23,036 nt of DNA from Nitrospirota bacterium (GTDB lineage Bacteria > Nitrospirota > Nitrospiria > Nitrospirales > Nitrospiraceae). The stretch lies in NCBI GenBank assembly GCA_004296865.1, contig SCVQ01000291.1, positions 1-23,036 on the forward strand, read 5' to 3'. The position numbers and the translations under genes are program-made. Positions 14,736 to 22,911 of the stretch are shown here, one piece after another; position 1 is the first letter of the stretch; each line of letters starts with the position of its first letter. The notes beneath the pieces were generated by a model. The model was given only the letters and a program-made list of their open reading frames with translations, searched no databases and was not told where the DNA came from.

Positions 14736-15881
14736 TCAACCCTTGACCATCAACAATTCCTGAGCCTTGGCCACCCCGCTCCCCAGCCTGACGGAGTGTC
14801 CCAGCCCCTTCAACACCATCTCAATGGCCGCCAGCGTCATGATCACGTCAAAGGAATCCATGTACCCCATGTGGGAGACCCGGAAAATCTTCCCCTTCAA
14901 ATGATCCTGCCCTCCGGCCGCCGTGATGCCGTACTGAACCCGCAAGTTTTTATAGATCGCCTGTCCATCCACCCCCTCCGGAGCGGACACCGCCGTCAGC
15001 GCATTGCTGGGCGACTCCTTGGGGAACAGGGCCAGCCCGGCGGCCTTGACCCCTTCACGCATCGCCACCGCGAGGCGGGCCTGTCGCGCAAAGACCTGCT
15101 CCAGGCCTTCGGCCTTCAGCATCTTGAGCACTTCCTGCAGCCCCAGGATCATGGACACCGCCGTCGTATAGGCCGTCTGGTTCTTGACTTGCGCGTCGCG
15201 CTCTTTCTTGAAGTTGAAGTAAAACGCGCCGTTCTTGGCCTTGTCCGCCATTTTCCAGGCCTTTTCGCTGACGCTGACGAACGCCAACCCGGGCGGCAGC
15301 ATCAAGGCTTTTTGCGAACCGGTCACGACCACGTCGATCCCCCAAGCATCGGTCTTCAGATCGAAGACACCCAGCGCGGTAATCGCATCCACGACCAGGA
15401 TCGTCCCCTCGTAAGGCTTCACCACCTCGGCCAGAGCCTTGGTGTCGTGGGCCACGCCGGTGGACGTCTCGCTCGCTTGGACGTACACGGCCTTGATCGA
15501 CGGATCCTTCTTCAAGGCATCCGCCACCAGCTGGGGATTCACGGCATGGCCCCATTCCACCTTGAGTTCCGTCACCTGCACGCCGAAGGTCTTACAAAGC
15601 TTGCCCCACCGCTCGCCGAATTTCCCCCCGTTCACGACCAGCGCCTTGTCACCCGGCGAAAGAAAATTGGCCACCGATCCTTCCATGCCCCCGGTTCCCG
15701 AGGAAGCCAGGATCAGAACGTCGTTTCTGGTTTGAAACAACCACTTGAGATCTTCCCGAACCTCGCCGAACAACTGGGCGAACTCAGGAGCCCGATGGTG
15801 CATCATGGGCCTAGCCATGGCCAGCATGACTTCCGGGGGAACCGGTGTCGGCCCCGGCGCAAGCAAATACCGTTTCAACAT
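14736..15881 (-). CDS. Class V PLP aminotransferase (serine-glyoxylate / alanine-glyoxylate type), probably in serine metabolism
   Basis: A 381-residue enzyme of fold type I. The N-terminus LLAPGPTPVPPEV and HHRAPEF are hallmarks of the AGXT/SGAT subgroup; SSGTGGMEGSV binds PLP phosphate, Asp165 (VVDAITALG) pairs with the PLP nitrogen, and Lys191 in TGSQKALMLPPG forms the Schiff base. Known activities in this subgroup are alanine- or serine-glyoxylate aminotransferase; some members make phosphoserine in organisms without SerC. Being first in an operon with serA, a phosphohydroxypyruvate or serine transaminase role is likely but inferred. The start at 15881 has a GGAG/AGGA purine stretch upstream. 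A candidate promoter lies ~55-85 nt upstream. Confidence 0.88.
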   Translation of the reverse strand: MLKRYLLAPGPTPVPPEVMLAMARPMMHHRAPEFAQLFGEVREDLKWLFQTRNDVLILASSGTGGMEGSVANFLSPGDKALVVNGGKFGERWGKLCKTFGVQVTELKVEWGHAVNPQLVADALKKDPSIKAVYVQASETSTGVAHDTKALAEVVKPYEGTILVVDAITALGVFDLKTDAWGIDVVVTGSQKALMLPPGLAFVSVSEKAWKMADKAKNGAFYFNFKKERDAQVKNQTAYTTAVSMILGLQEVLKMLKAEGLEQVFARQARLAVAMREGVKAAGLALFPKESPSNALTAVSAPEGVDGQAIYKNLRVQYGITAAGGQDHLKGKIFRVSHMGYMDSFDVIMTLAAIEMVLKGLGHSVRLGSGVAKAQELLMVKG

Positions 15882-15936
15882 CGTCCTGCTCTCCTCACAA
15901 GATTGACGTCCGTTTAAGCGGCTGTGGAAGGGCGTT

Positions 15937-15966
15937 ACGCTATCACTTGGGCGCCCTCACTGTCAA
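15937..15966 (-). promoter_or_regulatory. Candidate sigma-70 promoter of the aminotransferase-serA operon
   Basis: A perfect TTGACA (15966-15961) on the minus strand is followed by GATAGC after 16 nt or TAGCGT after 18 nt, each a weak -10. Transcription would start near 15930, ~50 nt before the ATG. The -35 is convincing, the -10 is not. Confidence 0.45.
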
Positions 15967-15982
15967 GGCAACGACACTCCTT

Positions 15983-15996
15983 CTCGCGACCGCGAG
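15983..15996. promoter_or_regulatory. Palindrome upstream of the aminotransferase promoter
   Basis: CTCGCG-AC-CGCGAG has perfect 6-bp arms and lies about 16 bp upstream of the -35 element, a usual place for an activator. No regulator is recognisable nearby. Confidence 0.3.
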
Positions 15997-16146
15997 CGAT
16001 GGCTTGAGGAGCCCGTTTTCAGGCCAGTTACGCACCATTCAAACCGTGCTCCCATTTCCAGACTTAGGCTCCTGTTCACTTCAACCGATAAAAGTGGGAC
16101 GAGGGGAAACAGAGGGCGTCGGCTCTCATCACCCGACACAAGTTTC

Positions 16147-16175
16147 TTGACAAGCACTCTATGGACCGCTACCCT
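16147..16175 (+). promoter_or_regulatory. Candidate sigma-70 promoter of mltD
   Basis: TTGACA (16147-16152), a 17-nt spacer, then TACCCT (16170-16175; three of six match). The predicted start of transcription falls on the A of the first possible ATG (16182), so the message would be leaderless from that codon or have a ~21-nt leader for the ATG at 16203. Confidence 0.5.
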
Positions 16176-16181
16176 GAATAA

Positions 16182-17609
16182 ATGCATACAAGAAAACTGA
16201 ACATGCAACTACGACTACTTCTGCCTGAAATAGTCCTGGCAACCCTCCTGATCAGTCTCATCGGGTTGCCATGGCCTGGTGGCATGCATCCGGCAAATGC
16301 CGAGCCTCCAGCCAAAGAAAATCAGGCTGTTGCGATCGACCTTCGGATTCAAGATAGGGAGAGCCAGGCCGATTCGCTCGCCAGACAAGAGCCAGGACAG
16401 CCCGGTCAAAGCAGGCAAAGCGGGGAGCCACGTTCCTCTCTGCAGACGTCAGAGACTACGCCGGCTTCATCTATCGAAAGCCCCTCCCTCCCCGCCGAAA
16501 CGGCTGCCCCCAGTCAGCCTCCCCTCGACTCAAACCAACAAATGGCGGAGCAGGCTCACCCCCAGGACACGCCCTCCTCCCTATCGTATCGCACCGACGG
16601 AGTAGACAGTGCGTCCGGCGAGCCGACCTATAACATCCCCATCGTCCGCGATCAAAAGGTGGAAAGCCATATGCGATTCTTCCACACGGCGATCCGGGAC
16701 CGCTTTGAAATGTGGCTCGACAGGCTGGGCCGCTACAAGCCCATGGTCGAACACATTTTTACGGAATTCGACTTACCCAGCGACCTGGTATTTCTCTCTC
16801 TCGTCGAAAGCGGCTTTAACCCCCATGCCCGCTCACGCGCCCGTGCCACAGGCCCGTGGCAGTTCATGAAAGGGACCGCCCTCATGTACGGGCTCCGGGT
16901 CGACCAATACGTGGACGAACGCAAAGACCCCTACAAGTCCACGGTGGCGGCCGCGCGGTATTTGCGGGATCTCTACGATCTCTTCGGCGCTTGGCCGTTG
17001 GCGATGGCCGCGTACAACGCCGGCGAAGGAAAAGTCCAGCGCGCCCTTCAAAAAACCAACACCGAGAGCTTCTGGGAGATTGCCCAGACCAAGCATCTCA
17101 GGCGCGAAACCAAGGAATACGTGCCGCGGATCATGGCCGCCACGATCATCGCCAGGAACCCCGATCAATTCGGATTCAGCCAGGAAACACCCGACGCCCA
17201 CGACTTCGATGAAGTGGCAGTCACTCGCCCAATGCACTTTCGAGACCTGGCAAAAGTCACCGGCGTCCCGTTCGAGGAACTGCGGCGATTGAACCCGGAA
17301 CTGCTGAAGGACGTCACGCCTCCCGGCGACGCAGAATACCACTTGAAGGTTCCGGTGGGGGCCAAAGCAACCGTTGAGGAGAAGCTGGACCGGATTCCTG
17401 CGTGGAAGCCATCCGTACAAATGGCGAGCAAGTGGAAAGGCCGAAAGGAATCGCCGGATCAGTCAGCGGGATGGTACAAAGTCCGGGTGGGGGACAACCT
17501 GGCGACGATTGCGAAGCGCTTCCGTCTCTCCGTCCATGAATTGAAGAGCAAGAACAACCTGACCAGTCAGCGGATCAGGCCCGGCGATCTCCTCGCGGTC
17601 AGCCGCTAA
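16182..17609 (+). CDS. mltD: Membrane-bound lytic murein transglycosylase D with C-terminal LysM
   Basis: A 475-residue peptidoglycan-cleaving enzyme that forms 1,6-anhydro-muropeptides in the periplasm. A hydrophobic signal segment (about 10-30) ends near ANA-EPP (residue 40), with no lipobox. A low-complexity Ser/Pro/Gln-rich linker (45-145) follows, then the SLT domain: LSLVESGFNPHARSRA with catalytic Glu209, ATGPWQFMKGTALMYGL, and PLAMAAYNAGEGKV, all family hallmarks. Residues 430-475 are one LysM peptidoglycan-binding repeat (YKVRVGDNLATIAKRF ... RIRPGDLLAV). E. coli MltD has more LysM units. The start may be 16182 or 16203; the second gives a cleaner signal peptide, and neither has a good Shine-Dalgarno. 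It is transcribed away from the aminotransferase operon and stands alone. Confidence 0.92.
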   Translation: MHTRKLNMQLRLLLPEIVLATLLISLIGLPWPGGMHPANAEPPAKENQAVAIDLRIQDRESQADSLARQEPGQPGQSRQSGEPRSSLQTSETTPASSIESPSLPAETAAPSQPPLDSNQQMAEQAHPQDTPSSLSYRTDGVDSASGEPTYNIPIVRDQKVESHMRFFHTAIRDRFEMWLDRLGRYKPMVEHIFTEFDLPSDLVFLSLVESGFNPHARSRARATGPWQFMKGTALMYGLRVDQYVDERKDPYKSTVAAARYLRDLYDLFGAWPLAMAAYNAGEGKVQRALQKTNTESFWEIAQTKHLRRETKEYVPRIMAATIIARNPDQFGFSQETPDAHDFDEVAVTRPMHFRDLAKVTGVPFEELRRLNPELLKDVTPPGDAEYHLKVPVGAKATVEEKLDRIPAWKPSVQMASKWKGRKESPDQSAGWYKVRVGDNLATIAKRFRLSVHELKSKNNLTSQRIRPGDLLAVSR

Positions 17610-17660
17610 CTCACCACCGAGCCCCCGACACCACACCTGCGGATTTCTCTGAGGCTGCCC

Positions 17661-18437
17661 CTACTTCGCCGGCTCGGCCGGTGCGGCTGGCTTGCTCTCT
17701 TGCCCCTCTGGCGATCCGCTTGCCGGCGTCTTTTTCACTTCCAACGCCTTGATACGGACAGCCGCTTCGCTCGCCAAGGGAGAATACGGATAGCTCTTGC
17801 TCAGGTCTTGATAGCGGGCCAAGGCGCCTTCTGGACGTGACTGGACTTCCTCCAGTTTCCCCAACTCGAACAGCATTTGATCCTTGTTGAGCGCCCCCGG
17901 AACCTCGAGCACGGCCGAAAGGGCTTTAACGGCCTGTTCCCGATCCCCGTTCAGCAGATAGGCGTAGCCAAGTCGCTGATAGACCATACCCAGCAGGACC
18001 TTGTTGGCGCCATACCTCGCCACAAGCTTCTTATAGACCTCGATGGCGCCGTTCAGATCGTTGGCCTGGACCAGGGCATTGCCCAGGTAGTAGAGAGAGA
18101 GCGGGGTCGTGGGACTCCGCGGATACTGTTCCACCACCTGACGATAGAGCGCGATCGCTTGTTTGAGGTTCTCATCCGCCTTCGACAAGTTGTCAATCGG
18201 GCGATCGATGTACAGCGCGGTCGCCTGATGATGCAGCTCCACAGCCTTCCCGGCTTGGCGATGGTCGTACCACACCACGGCCAGCACCGCCGCGACCACG
18301 GCCAGCACCGCGACCAGCCCGAGCAGCACCTGCCGTTGATTATCCTGGACGTGCAGAATGAACCGCTCCACCCTGCTCAGAAGATGGGCTTCGTCCACCG
18401 GCACGTCTTTGGAATCTAGCTTAATTCTGTACGACAT
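17661..18437 (-). CDS. Inner-membrane-anchored TPR protein (YfgM/TPR_21-like)
   Basis: A 258-residue protein. A ~36-residue cytoplasmic N-terminus is followed by one membrane helix (LLGLVAVLAVVAAVLAVVW, about 37-57) and then a periplasmic helical-repeat domain with TPR units (ALYRQVVEQYPRSPTTPLSL, AIEVYKKLVARYG, ALARYQDLSKSYPYSPLASE). The C-terminal tail is Pro/Ala/Glu/Lys-rich and probably disordered. Overall layout is like YfgM, a SecYEG-associated chaperone partner, but the usual bamB and der neighbours are missing, so the function is unassigned. The start at 18437 is chosen for its GGAG 8 nt upstream; further upstream the frame has no protein-like composition. It converges on mltD (51 nt between stops, no clear terminator) and diverges from bioF. 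Confidence 0.82.
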   Translation of the reverse strand: MSYRIKLDSKDVPVDEAHLLSRVERFILHVQDNQRQVLLGLVAVLAVVAAVLAVVWYDHRQAGKAVELHHQATALYIDRPIDNLSKADENLKQAIALYRQVVEQYPRSPTTPLSLYYLGNALVQANDLNGAIEVYKKLVARYGANKVLLGMVYQRLGYAYLLNGDREQAVKALSAVLEVPGALNKDQMLFELGKLEEVQSRPEGALARYQDLSKSYPYSPLASEAAVRIKALEVKKTPASGSPEGQESKPAAPAEPAK

Positions 18438-18521
18438 CGTGCTCCGTTGTTTCTCGTCGTGACGGGACCGGCCCGCTTGCCCTGAATCGCAGGCACAGGG
18501 TGGCTGATCGTCCTGCGCGAC

Positions 18522-18551
18522 CTTATACAAGGTTCCTCGAACCCTTGTCAA
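18522..18551 (-). promoter_or_regulatory. Sigma-70 promoter of the anchored TPR gene, with inverted repeat in its spacer
   Basis: The minus strand has TTGACA (18551-18546), an 18-nt spacer and TATAAG (18527-18522; five of six). The spacer itself is a near-palindrome, AAGG(G)TTC-GAG-GAACCTT, which could be a repressor site. Predicted start near 18515. Confidence 0.7.
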
Positions 18552-18601
18552 TCAAAGACAGAGCGGCCTCGCGGGGCAGTCCGGCCCGCACCCAGCGCTC
18601 A

Positions 18602-18629
18602 TTGACAGGGGGCCGTGCCGCGGTATAGC
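18602..18629 (+). promoter_or_regulatory. Sigma-70 promoter of bioF
   Basis: TTGACA (18602-18607), a 16-nt spacer, TATAGC (18624-18629; four of six). Predicted start near 18636, ~80 nt before the start codon. Its -35 lies 50 bp from the -35 of the divergent TPR-gene promoter. No clear BirA operator is recognised. Confidence 0.6.
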
Positions 18630-18714
18630 GTACCCTCCGTTCCCGACAGGCGCCGTTTCCAAACCGGTCGAGACGCACCGCCTTCGCAGAGACGCGCGTC
18701 ACGCACGCCAAGAC

Positions 18715-19884
18715 GTGTCCCTCATGTTCGATGAACAGTTACACCAACTGGAAGCGCAACACCTGCTGCGGCAACTCCGGCTGATCGAATCGCCAACGGG
18801 CTCAGCCGTGATCATCGAAGGCCGATCGGTCATCCTGATGGCCTCGAACGATTACCTGGGACTCGCCACGCATCCCACGCTTAAACAAGCCGCCATCTCG
18901 GCGACCGAGCAGTTCGGCGTAGGCGCGGGCGCCTCCCGCCTGGTGTCCGGGACCCTGCCCCCTCATCGAGAATTGGAAACGGCGCTGGCCGCATTTAAGG
19001 GGACTGAAGCCGCGCTCGTCTTCAGTTCCGGCTACTTAGCCAACATCGGCCTGCTCCCCTCGCTGATCGGCTCGGGAGGGCTGGTTCTCGCCGACCGCCT
19101 CTGCCACGCCAGCCTCATCGACGGATGCCGGTTGAGCGGGGCCGATTTCCAGCGGTACCGCCACCGGGACCTCGACCACCTCGCGTCTCTCCTGTCAAAA
19201 CAGGCGTCCCGCCGCAAGACCTTGATCGTGACCGACGGAGTCTTCAGCATGGATGGCGACCTCGCCCCGCTGCCGGACCTGCTGGACCTCGCGGACCGGT
19301 ATGAAGCCCAGGTGTTGGTCGACGACGCGCACGGGACAGGGGTGATGGGACCGGAAGGACGCGGCACATTGGAGCACTTCGGCGTAGAGTCCCGCCTCCC
19401 CTTTCACATGGGGACGCTCAGCAAGGCCCTGGGCACCAGCGGGGCTTACGTGGCGGGGCCCGACACACTGATCCGATACCTCGTCAACCGCGCCCGATCC
19501 TTCATCTACACGACCGCCCCGCCGCCCGCCACTGCCGCCGCCGCACGGGCGGCCATCGCCGTCCTCCAGGCAGAGCCCGAACGCCGGGCACGGCTCTGGC
19601 GCAACCGGGAGCATTTTTGCGCCGGGCTCCGAGCGCTCGGCTTCACCACCACAGACACGCAGAGCCCCATCATCCCGGTCTTGCTCGGAGACCCGCAGAA
19701 AGCCATGACGATGGCTGAGCGCCTGTTGCAGCAGGGCGTCTACGCTCCCGCGATCCGCCCCCCAACGGTCCCCAAAGAAACCAGCCGCATCCGTACGACC
19801 GTCACGGCCGATCATACGGCGGAACAACTCGATCACGTGCTCGCCGCCTTCAAGACAGTCGGCCTGGAGTTGGAACTCCTCTAG
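18715..19884 (+). CDS. bioF: 8-amino-7-oxononanoate synthase BioF
   Basis: A 389-residue PLP enzyme of the alpha-oxoamine synthase family. It condenses pimeloyl-ACP/CoA with L-alanine, the first committed ring-forming step of biotin synthesis. Seen: ASNDYLGLATHP at 43-54, the PLP-stacking His in ADRLCHASLIDG (131), VDDAHGTGVMG (202-212) and the Schiff-base Lys237 in GTLSKALGTSGAY. 2-amino-3-ketobutyrate CoA ligase (Kbl) is the main alternative, but the short length and the DYLGL/VLADRLCHAS style fit BioF better. The start may be GTG at 18715 or ATG at 18724; neither has a strong ribosome site. No other bio genes are in the window, so it is an isolated biotin gene. Confidence 0.9.
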   Translation: MSLMFDEQLHQLEAQHLLRQLRLIESPTGSAVIIEGRSVILMASNDYLGLATHPTLKQAAISATEQFGVGAGASRLVSGTLPPHRELETALAAFKGTEAALVFSSGYLANIGLLPSLIGSGGLVLADRLCHASLIDGCRLSGADFQRYRHRDLDHLASLLSKQASRRKTLIVTDGVFSMDGDLAPLPDLLDLADRYEAQVLVDDAHGTGVMGPEGRGTLEHFGVESRLPFHMGTLSKALGTSGAYVAGPDTLIRYLVNRARSFIYTTAPPPATAAAARAAIAVLQAEPERRARLWRNREHFCAGLRALGFTTTDTQSPIIPVLLGDPQKAMTMAERLLQQGVYAPAIRPPTVPKETSRIRTTVTADHTAEQLDHVLAAFKTVGLELELL

Positions 19885-19968
19885 CCCGCACGCGACGCGC
19901 CCCCAGCTTACGACCACATACGTAGGATGCGCGGAAATGGCCGTACCATGGCCCCTTCGCAGAGGCTA

Positions 19969-19977
19969 TGGTATAGT
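19969..19977 (+). promoter_or_regulatory. Extended -10 promoter of pilT-pilU
   Basis: TGGTATAGT is a full TGn extended -10 with five of six matching TATAAT. No good -35 lies 16-18 nt upstream, which extended -10 promoters tolerate. The predicted start near 19984 gives a ~75-nt leader. Confidence 0.5.
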
Positions 19978-20036
19978 GCCTTCTGTGGAATCCCGCAGGG
20001 AGCCATGGCTGACGAAGGGTCGTATCCGTGCGGGCA

Positions 20037-20045
20037 GGGGGGGGG
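20037..20045 (+). repeat. Run of nine G in the pilT leader
   Basis: A G9 homopolymer lies 4 nt before the GGAGG ribosome site (20049-20053) of pilT. It is inside the coding frame only if translation begins at the alternative ATG at 20005. Confidence 0.7.
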
Positions 20046-20058
20046 ATCGGAGGACGTC

Positions 20059-21120
20059 ATGGACATCACGCAACTGCTGACCTTCGGTGTCGAGCAGGGA
20101 GCCTCGGACTGCCACCTCAGCGCAGGCGAACCCCCGATGTTGCGCATTCATGGGGAGTTGAAAAAACTGGACCATCCCGTGCTGACGAAAGAGACCGTCC
20201 ACGACATGGTCTTCGACATGATGAACGACGCCCAGCGCAAAGCGTTCCAGGAACATCATGAATGCGATTTTTCGTTCGAAATGGGAGACATCGCCCGGTT
20301 CCGGGTCAACGTGTTCATGCACCGCCGGGGCGAAGGGGCGGTCTTCCGGACCATTCCGACCAAGATCCTGGCCCTCGAACAGCTCGGCATGCCGCCGATC
20401 CTCCGGCAGCTCTGTGAAAAGGAAAAGGGCCTCGTCCTCGTGACCGGCCCGACAGGATCGGGAAAATCCACCACCCTCGCCGCCATGCTGGACTTCCTCA
20501 ACGACACCTACGAAGGGCACATCCTCACGATCGAAGACCCGATCGAATTCGTCCACAAATCCAAAAAGTGCCTGGTGAACCAGCGGGAACTGGGGCCCCA
20601 TACCCAGTCCTTCGCCAATGCCCTCAAGTCGGCGTTGCGCGAAGACCCGGACATCATCCTGGTCGGCGAAATGCGGGATTTGGACACCATCCAACTGGCC
20701 CTGACCGCCGCCGAAACCGGGCACTTGGTGTTCGGTACCCTGCACACCTCCAGCGCCCCCAAGACCGTGGACCGGATCATCGACGTGTTCCCGCCGACCC
20801 AGCAAGCCCAGGTCCGCGCCCAGTTCGCCGAATCCATTGAAGGGGTCATTACGCAGACGTTGCTCAAGAAAAAAACCGGCGGCCGGGTGGCGGCCCTGGA
20901 GATCATGGTCGGCACGACCGCCGTGCGCAACCTGATCCGTGAAGCCAAGCTCCACCAGATTCCAGGCACCATGCAGACCGGCAAAAAGGACGGGATGCAG
21001 ACCATGGACATGGCCTTGCTCGATCTAGTCTCACGCGGCGTCGTCACCAAAGCGGAGGCGCAGGCCAGGAGCATGAACCCCACGCTCTTTGGGGCCGCAG
21101 CGGCAGGCGGCGTGGCCTGA
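20059..21120 (+). CDS. pilT: Type IV pilus retraction ATPase PilT
   Basis: A 353-residue hexameric ATPase that depolymerises the pilus from the inner-membrane base, driving twitching. It begins MDITQLLTFGVEQGASDCHL with the N-terminal PAS-like domain. Walker A is GPTGSGKST at 130-138, the Asp box is ILTIEDPIEFVH, Walker B is DPDIILVGEMRD with Glu204, and the His box is TAAETGHLVFGTLHTSSAPK. The C-terminal AVRNLIREAKLHQIPGTMQT block is the PilT-specific retraction motif. The start at 20059 has GGAGG 5 nt upstream; an in-frame ATG at 20005 also has AGGGAG before it and would add 18 residues. pilU follows 49 nt downstream. Confidence 0.97.
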   Translation: MDITQLLTFGVEQGASDCHLSAGEPPMLRIHGELKKLDHPVLTKETVHDMVFDMMNDAQRKAFQEHHECDFSFEMGDIARFRVNVFMHRRGEGAVFRTIPTKILALEQLGMPPILRQLCEKEKGLVLVTGPTGSGKSTTLAAMLDFLNDTYEGHILTIEDPIEFVHKSKKCLVNQRELGPHTQSFANALKSALREDPDIILVGEMRDLDTIQLALTAAETGHLVFGTLHTSSAPKTVDRIIDVFPPTQQAQVRAQFAESIEGVITQTLLKKKTGGRVAALEIMVGTTAVRNLIREAKLHQIPGTMQTGKKDGMQTMDMALLDLVSRGVVTKAEAQARSMNPTLFGAAAAGGVA

Positions 21121-21169
21121 AGAAAACGTGACACGTGCGGCATGAAGGGTTGGGAGCCGGAGGCATTAC

Positions 21170-22339
21170 ATGGACATGCACGACATCCTGAACGTGATGG
21201 TGGAGAAGGACGCCTCCGACGTCTATCTGACGGTGGACCTGCCGCCCATGTACCGGATACAGGGCGTCACGCAACCCGTCGGCGAGGCGCGCTTCACGAA
21301 CGAGCAGTTGGAGGCGCTCGCCGCCGCCGTGATGCGGGACACACAGCAACAAGAATTCAATACCGCGATGGAGATGAACCTCGCCCTTTTCTATCCGGAC
21401 CTCGGCCGCTTCCGGGTCAATATCTTCCGCCAGCGAGGCAACGTGGGCTTCGTCATCCGCCAAATCAAGATGGAGATCGTCTCAATCGACGCGCTGGGCC
21501 TGCCCCCCATCATCAAGGATATTGCGATGAGCAAGCGGGGGCTCGTCCTCTTTGTCGGCGGCACCGGGTCGGGTAAATCCACGTCGCTCGCCGCCATGAT
21601 TGATCACCGGAACACCACCTCGACCGGGCACATCGTTACGATCGAGGATCCCGTCGAGTTCGTCCACCGGCACAAACAGTCGGTCATCACGCAGCGGGAA
21701 GTGGGGTTCGATACCCATTCATTCCAGGCGGCCTTGAAAAACACGCTGCGCCAAGCTCCTGACGTAATCCTGATCGGCGAAATCCGCGACACCGACACCA
21801 TGGAAGCCGCCATCACATTTGCCGAGACCGGGCACCTCTGCCTGGGGACCCTCCACGCCAACAATGCGAACCAGGCCATCGAGCGCATCCTGAACTTCTT
21901 CCCCGCCGAGCGCCATGCCCAGATCTATCTGCAACTGTCCATGAACCTGCGGGCAATCATCTCGCAACGTCTGATCCCCTCCGTCGACGGCAAACGGGTC
22001 GCCGCCCTGGAAGTTCTGCTGGATACCCCTCGGGTCAAAGACCTCATTAAGAAGGGCGAGATCGATCATCTCAAGGAAGCCATGGAGCAGGGGGTTCAAG
22101 AAGGCTGCCAGACCTTCGACTACGTCCTGTTCAATTTCTTCAAGGACGGGAAGATCTCACTCGACCAAGCCCTCGCCAACTCGGACAGCGCCAACAATCT
22201 GCGCTTGAAAATCAAGCTGGCTGGGCTGAGCACGGACGACGACGCCGGCTCCGACCAGGAAAAGGGCGATGCGCAGAAACCCGCCAGCTTTCAGATCAGA
22301 GGCGCCCCGACGTTAGGCACCCCCCGGCGCAAGCTCTGA
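21170..22339 (+). CDS. pilU: Type IV pilus retraction ATPase accessory PilU
   Basis: A 389-residue PilT paralogue. The start MDMHDILNVMVEKDASDVYL is typical for PilU (MVEK-x-ASD). Walker A is GGTGSGKST at 130-138, with ATPase boxes HIVTIEDPVEFVH, APDVILIGEIRDTDTMEAAI and FAETGHLCLGTLHANNANQA. The PilT-specific IREAK block is replaced by VKDLIKKGEIDHLKEAM, as in PilU, and the C-terminus has a longer charged tail. PilU works with PilT to retract under load. The start at 21170 has GGAGG 7 nt upstream. It is cotranscribed with pilT and converges on the cytochrome gene, 27 nt between stops. Confidence 0.95.
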   Translation: MDMHDILNVMVEKDASDVYLTVDLPPMYRIQGVTQPVGEARFTNEQLEALAAAVMRDTQQQEFNTAMEMNLALFYPDLGRFRVNIFRQRGNVGFVIRQIKMEIVSIDALGLPPIIKDIAMSKRGLVLFVGGTGSGKSTSLAAMIDHRNTTSTGHIVTIEDPVEFVHRHKQSVITQREVGFDTHSFQAALKNTLRQAPDVILIGEIRDTDTMEAAITFAETGHLCLGTLHANNANQAIERILNFFPAERHAQIYLQLSMNLRAIISQRLIPSVDGKRVAALEVLLDTPRVKDLIKKGEIDHLKEAMEQGVQEGCQTFDYVLFNFFKDGKISLDQALANSDSANNLRLKIKLAGLSTDDDAGSDQEKGDAQKPASFQIRGAPTLGTPRRKL

Positions 22340-22366
22340 TCCATCGGCTCGACATCCCCGGGCACA

Positions 22367-22891
22367 TCAGCGGTCGTCGGGTTTCTGCTCGTCGGTAAGC
22401 GACTCCAGGTAGGCGGCCATTTTTTCCAGCGCCCCGGCGCTGAGCTTCTGGCCGTACCAGCGCGGCATGGCCTGGGCTGGGAAACCAGGCACCACGTAGG
22501 CCCCGGGGCTGAGAATCGACTCAATCACATACTCGTGCACGGTCTTGGCCTGCCCGTGATAGGCAGGGTCCTCCAGCCGCAGCGGCCCCGTCGCCCCCAG
22601 GACAAGTTTCGGGCCCACACGGCCTTCGGCGCCCGGAATGCCGGGAATCGTATGGCACACCGAACATCCCGCCCGGGTAAAAATCTCCGGGGTCGGCTCC
22701 ATGCCCGTCACCAACGGCACCAGGGCGGGATCGAGCGCGGGCGCTTGGGGGGTGGATTGCTTCTGGGCGAGAATCGATCCCAGCCAGAAAGACAACAGGG
22801 TCAGCACGAGCAGCACGCCACCGGTCAGGAGGAACAGCCGGGCCAAGCGGCTGGATCGACGGTCACGTGCGTCCCTGTCATGGTCGGACAC
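22367..22891 (-). CDS. Membrane-anchored mono-haem cytochrome c
   Basis: A 174-residue protein starting with GTG. A basic cytoplasmic N-terminus (about 1-18) and one membrane helix (19-42, LFLLTGGVLLVLTLLSFWLG) anchor a periplasmic class I cytochrome c domain. The haem motif is CSVCH at 76-80, and the likely sixth ligand is Met142 in QAMPRWYG. A Pro/Gly-rich insert (HTIPGIPGAEGRVGPKLVLG) follows the haem motif, as in small electron-shuttle cytochromes of this kind. The GTG has GGAGG 7 nt upstream. It is 20 nt behind the stop of the preceding gene, so likely part of a respiratory operon extending off the right edge. Its electron partner cannot be named. Confidence 0.88.
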   Translation of the reverse strand: MSDHDRDARDRRSSRLARLFLLTGGVLLVLTLLSFWLGSILAQKQSTPQAPALDPALVPLVTGMEPTPEIFTRAGCSVCHTIPGIPGAEGRVGPKLVLGATGPLRLEDPAYHGQAKTVHEYVIESILSPGAYVVPGFPAQAMPRWYGQKLSAGALEKMAAYLESLTDEQKPDDR

Positions 22892-22911
22892 CGGCCAGCC
22901 TCCGGCAGCCG

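Noticed and set aside
17610..17660. Bidirectional terminator between mltD and the anchored TPR gene
   Set aside because: The 51 nt hold no inverted repeat of useful length and no T-tract.
18523..18711. Small 62-codon minus-strand gene upstream of bioF
   Set aside because: It spans both divergent promoters, lacks a ribosome site and shows no protein-like pattern.
19927..20058. 44-residue N-terminal extension of PilT from 19927
   Set aside because: It would start upstream of the extended -10 element and is not like any PilT; only the shorter alternative at 20005 was kept as a possibility.
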